Assembly (NCBI GenBank): GCA_018715105.1
Contig: DVMG01000154.1
Location: 1 to 5,926 of the forward strand
Direction of reading: 5' to 3'
DNA: 5,926 bases
DNA from: Candidatus Ventricola intestinavium
Lineage (GTDB): Bacteria > Bacillota > Clostridia > Christensenellales > Aristaeellaceae
Shown: piece by piece, positions 5,899-5,926 of the stretch
How the letters are laid out: each line of letters opens with the position of its first letter
Numbering within the stretch: position 1 is the first letter of the stretch
The notes under the pieces: model-generated
The model's input: the letters and a program-made list of their open reading frames with translations, nothing else
The model's database searches: none
Told to the model about the DNA's origin: nothing
Made by a program: the position numbers and the translations under genes

Positions 5899-5904
5899 GA
5901 TGTC
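5872..5904. promoter_or_regulatory. Inverted repeat overlapping the right-edge promoter, candidate operator
   Basis: GACATCA (5872-5878) and TGATGTC (5898-5904) are perfect inverted copies separated by 19 bp. The left arm overlaps the -35 and the right arm runs from the last base of the -10 to the start site. Half-site centres are 26 bp apart, about two and a half helical turns. I do not recognise it as the operator of a known regulator. Confidence 0.35.
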
Positions 5905-5926
5905 GTTTTGAAGGCCCGGTTATTCC

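Noticed and set aside
1..5926. Mobile element, CRISPR array, toxin-antitoxin or defence module
   Set aside because: There are no transposase or integrase motifs, no regularly spaced direct repeats and no small paired genes. Every substantial gene has a housekeeping or common regulatory identity.

Overview
The window suggests a fairly GC-rich, Gram-positive-type bacterium of the Bacillota, most likely a clostridial (anaerobic) lineage. The reasons are an RNase J as a core ribonuclease, a LytR-CpsA-Psr (LCP) wall-polymer transferase, near-consensus sigma-A-type promoters, classic U-tract terminators and a Cys-rich cytoplasmic enzyme. Lineage is an inference from gene content; no marker in the window fixes it.

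Layout, left to right. (1) Positions 1-818, + strand: a LysR-type transcriptional regulator cut by the window edge, lacking most of its DNA-binding domain. (2) Positions 819-917: a short convergent gap with a strong intrinsic terminator serving the minus-strand operon. (3) Positions 918-4389, - strand: a two-gene operon. Ribonuclease J comes first, with a basic, low-complexity N-terminal extension of about 190 residues. It is followed after 28 nt by an RlmI-type 23S rRNA m5C methyltransferase. (4) Positions 4390-4875: a 480-bp divergent intergenic region. It holds a very good minus-strand promoter for the rnj operon, a leader of about 245 nt with a stem-loop, a GC palindrome flanked by A and T tracts, and a plausible extended -10 promoter for the rightward gene. 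(5) Positions 4876-5796, + strand: a single-pass membrane LCP-family protein, followed by a strong terminator. (6) Positions 5867-5926: an excellent promoter firing rightward out of the window, overlapped by a 7-bp inverted repeat that could be an operator.

How it fits together. RNase J (mRNA turnover and rRNA maturation) and the rRNA methyltransferase form a small RNA-metabolism operon with its own promoter and terminator. The LCP gene is a separate monocistronic unit concerned with the cell envelope. The LysR gene converges on the operon and probably regulates something left of the window.

I found no mobile element, CRISPR array, tRNA or rRNA, and no convincing new multi-gene system. The less ordinary signals concern how rnj is expressed (long structured leader, a probable GTG start, a hairpin cluster inside the extension) and the dyad over the right-edge promoter. 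All of these are hypotheses from reading the sequence by eye.
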